From Deltaproteobacteria bacterium (GTDB lineage: Bacteria > Myxococcota > XYA12-FULL-58-9 > JAUUZB01), in the NCBI GenBank assembly GCA_030590185.1, contig JAUUZB010000182.1, positions 1-7,080 on the forward strand: DNA of 7,080 bases, in the 5' to 3' direction. A model generated the notes under the pieces. That model did not search any database. It was not told the origin of the DNA and saw nothing but the letters and a program-made list of their open reading frames with translations. Within the stretch, counting starts at the first letter, position 1, and each line of letters begins with the position of its first letter. The translations under genes were made by a program, and so were the position numbers. Shown here one piece after another: positions 5,895 to 7,080 of the stretch.

Positions 5895-7080
5895 GGGAGC
5901 GCTGGCAGTGATGTCGACGGCTCCCACCGGCTCGCCTTGAGTGCCCAAGATGACCGCGGTGGTGACCGCGCCGGCGACCACGACGCCGGCGATGGTCCAG
6001 ACCCACCATTGCTCGTACCAGCGAGTCGGCTTTTCGAGCATCAACGCAAACTGAGCCGTGGTCTGCTGCTCGGCCACGTAGAGATCCGTGCTCCAGTCGA
6101 AGTAGCCGTCCTTTCGGACCACCAGGCTGTGCCGACCGATCTCGAGCTGTTCGATGGGGGGAAGTGGACTCGTGCCCAGCAACTCGCCATCCACCAAAAT
6201 CTCGGCCTCACTCTCACTGGTGGTCACCGCCACGGCTCCGGGATCCTGTGCCTCCAGCCCAAAGAGGCGGAGCCCAGCGTGTCGCACCGCGCCGACCAGT
6301 TGATCTTCGACGCCCGCGAAGGACTCGGTGACCCGATTCTCGACCGTTACCTCCTGGCTCGAGACCAGGCGCAGGGACACGACATATGTCTGGCCGAGCT
6401 TGCCGATGCTCCCGAGCACCAGTTTGTCGACGCCCAGGGCGCCGCTGATCTCCGCCATGCAGGAAGCGTCATCGCAGCCGAGCAGGTGTTTTTGGCTCTC
6501 CACATCGAGCATGGCGATGATGTCGTCGCGGCTGATGACCGAGGCGCCGTCGACGCGCTTGATCTCCGTCGAGAGCACCTGGGTCAGGTTGTCGGCCTTG
6601 GCCTGCGGCAGGCCGCTCGCCTGCAGCTGCAGGACGGCGCAGGAGAACGGCTCGCCCGACAGCCGGAAGCGTGCCACACGCTCGGCGGCCGGTAGGCCTG
6701 CGAGCGCCTCGTCGATCTGCGTGCCGATGGCGGCGAGCACCTCCCGCGGTGTGTTCTCGCTGATCGAGATCTTTCCCAACGGTGTAGCGTGCGCGGCGTC
6801 GATGATCGTGATCGTCAACACCAACTGCATGCCGACCGCACCGAGCGTGCTCGTGGCCACGAAGGGGGCGCGCGCCACCTCGGAGAGTTTCGCCAGGCAG
6901 CTCGTGTCATCGATGCAGCCGAGAAGTTGTTTTTGTTCCTCGTGCTGGACGATGTTCTTCACGTCGCTCATTGTCAGGACCTGAACGCGCCCATCCGCCG
7001 CGATCGCCTCAGCCACTGCTTGGGTGAAGGTGTCGCCCCAGGTGTCGTCGATGCCCTTGGTCTGGGTGTTGAGCACGAGC
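5883..7080 (-). CDS. PEGA-domain membrane protein with two CsgG/TolB-N-like repeats (5' end outside window)
   Basis: The 3' part of a gene entering from the right edge, about 398 residues visible; the true start and any signal peptide lie beyond base 7080. Counting from the Val codon at 7076, residues 1-127 and about 145-275 are two copies of a domain that ends its helix with 'EEQKQLLGCIDDTSC' (46-60) or 'ESQKHLLGCDDASC' (193-206). The second copy continues 'MAEISGALGVDKLVLGSIG'. This pattern is typical of myxobacterial proteins related to the N-terminal domains of TolB/CsgG, which assemble in the periplasm. Residues 281-348 are a PEGA domain ('EILVDGELLGTSPLPPIEQL', then 'GRHSLVVRKDGY'). Residues about 356-378 (WWVWTIAGVVVAGAVTTAVI) form a single membrane helix, followed by a 19-residue tail. 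The protein probably acts in the envelope, perhaps with the lipoprotein encoded one base downstream. Function is not known. Confidence 0.9.
   Translation of the reverse strand, partial: LVLNTQTKGIDDTWGDTFTQAVAEAIAADGRVQVLTMSDVKNIVQHEEQKQLLGCIDDTSCLAKLSEVARAPFVATSTLGAVGMQLVLTITIIDAAHATPLGKISISENTPREVLAAIGTQIDEALAGLPAAERVARFRLSGEPFSCAVLQLQASGLPQAKADNLTQVLSTEIKRVDGASVISRDDIIAMLDVESQKHLLGCDDASCMAEISGALGVDKLVLGSIGKLGQTYVVSLRLVSSQEVTVENRVTESFAGVEDQLVGAVRHAGLRLFGLEAQDPGAVAVTTSESEAEILVDGELLGTSPLPPIEQLEIGRHSLVVRKDGYFDWSTDLYVAEQQTTAQFALMLEKPTRWYEQWWVWTIAGVVVAGAVTTAVILGTQGEPVGAVDITASAPGGS

Noticed and set aside
4858..5940. Long plus-strand open frame of 360 codons opposite the large lipoprotein gene
   Set aside because: It is antisense to a well-supported gene; its translation is rich in Arg, His and Asp without domains or a signal, as expected from a GC-rich shadow frame.
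5937..6695. Plus-strand open frame of 252 codons opposite the PEGA-domain gene
   Set aside because: Shadow of conserved PEGA and repeat coding sequence; no recognisable protein features.

Overview
The window is GC-rich DNA in which every supported gene lies on the minus strand, so transcription runs from the right edge to the left edge. It probably comes from a myxobacterium or a related deltaproteobacterial lineage (Myxococcota/Bradymonadota type). The support is protein style rather than any marker gene: secreted lipoproteins with Cys-rich tags after the lipobox, TIG-like Ig domains, an Asp-rich 'DDDDDGVPNLFE' calcium-type element, PPC-like beta domains, and a PEGA protein with tandem CsgG/TolB-N-like repeats. 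The window has no rRNA, tRNA, CRISPR array, transposase or phage gene that I can see.

Layout in transcription order. (1) 7080-5883: the 3' part of a gene for a membrane-anchored protein with two copies of a 'Q(K)xLLGC-DD-SC' repeat domain, a PEGA domain and a C-terminal transmembrane helix. (2) 5883-3454: a large lipoprotein of 809 residues whose start overlaps the previous stop by one base. It has a beta-rich N-terminal domain, a propeller-like middle and two PPC-like C-terminal domains. (3) A 204-base gap (3250-3453) with a dense cluster of GGCGCC palindromes. (4) 3249-1537, 1528-224 and 194 to beyond the left edge: three tandem paralogous genes for exported proteins. They are separated by only 8 and 29 bases, and each has a good Shine-Dalgarno sequence six bases before its start.

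The paralogous trio is the notable part. The two complete members each end in three tandem copies of a roughly 95-110 residue disulfide-type module. Its hallmarks are A..C..LGADLC(S/T)KSQ..VL, then W(T/S)(N/S)..(S/G)DND, then a closing YACC. I do not recognise it as a named family. The cysteine count per module is 6-4-6 in both proteins, and equivalent modules match between proteins better than neighbouring modules within one protein. The triplication therefore appears older than the gene duplication. The first protein is a clear lipoprotein with an extra Cys-rich plus TIG-like N-terminal region, the second has only a marginal lipobox, and the third has an ordinary signal peptide with an AxA-type cleavage site. 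My inference is a co-expressed set of cell-surface or secreted binding proteins, possibly distributed between outer membrane and medium. The upstream pair may be a separate envelope unit. No enzymatic activity is evident in any of the five genes.
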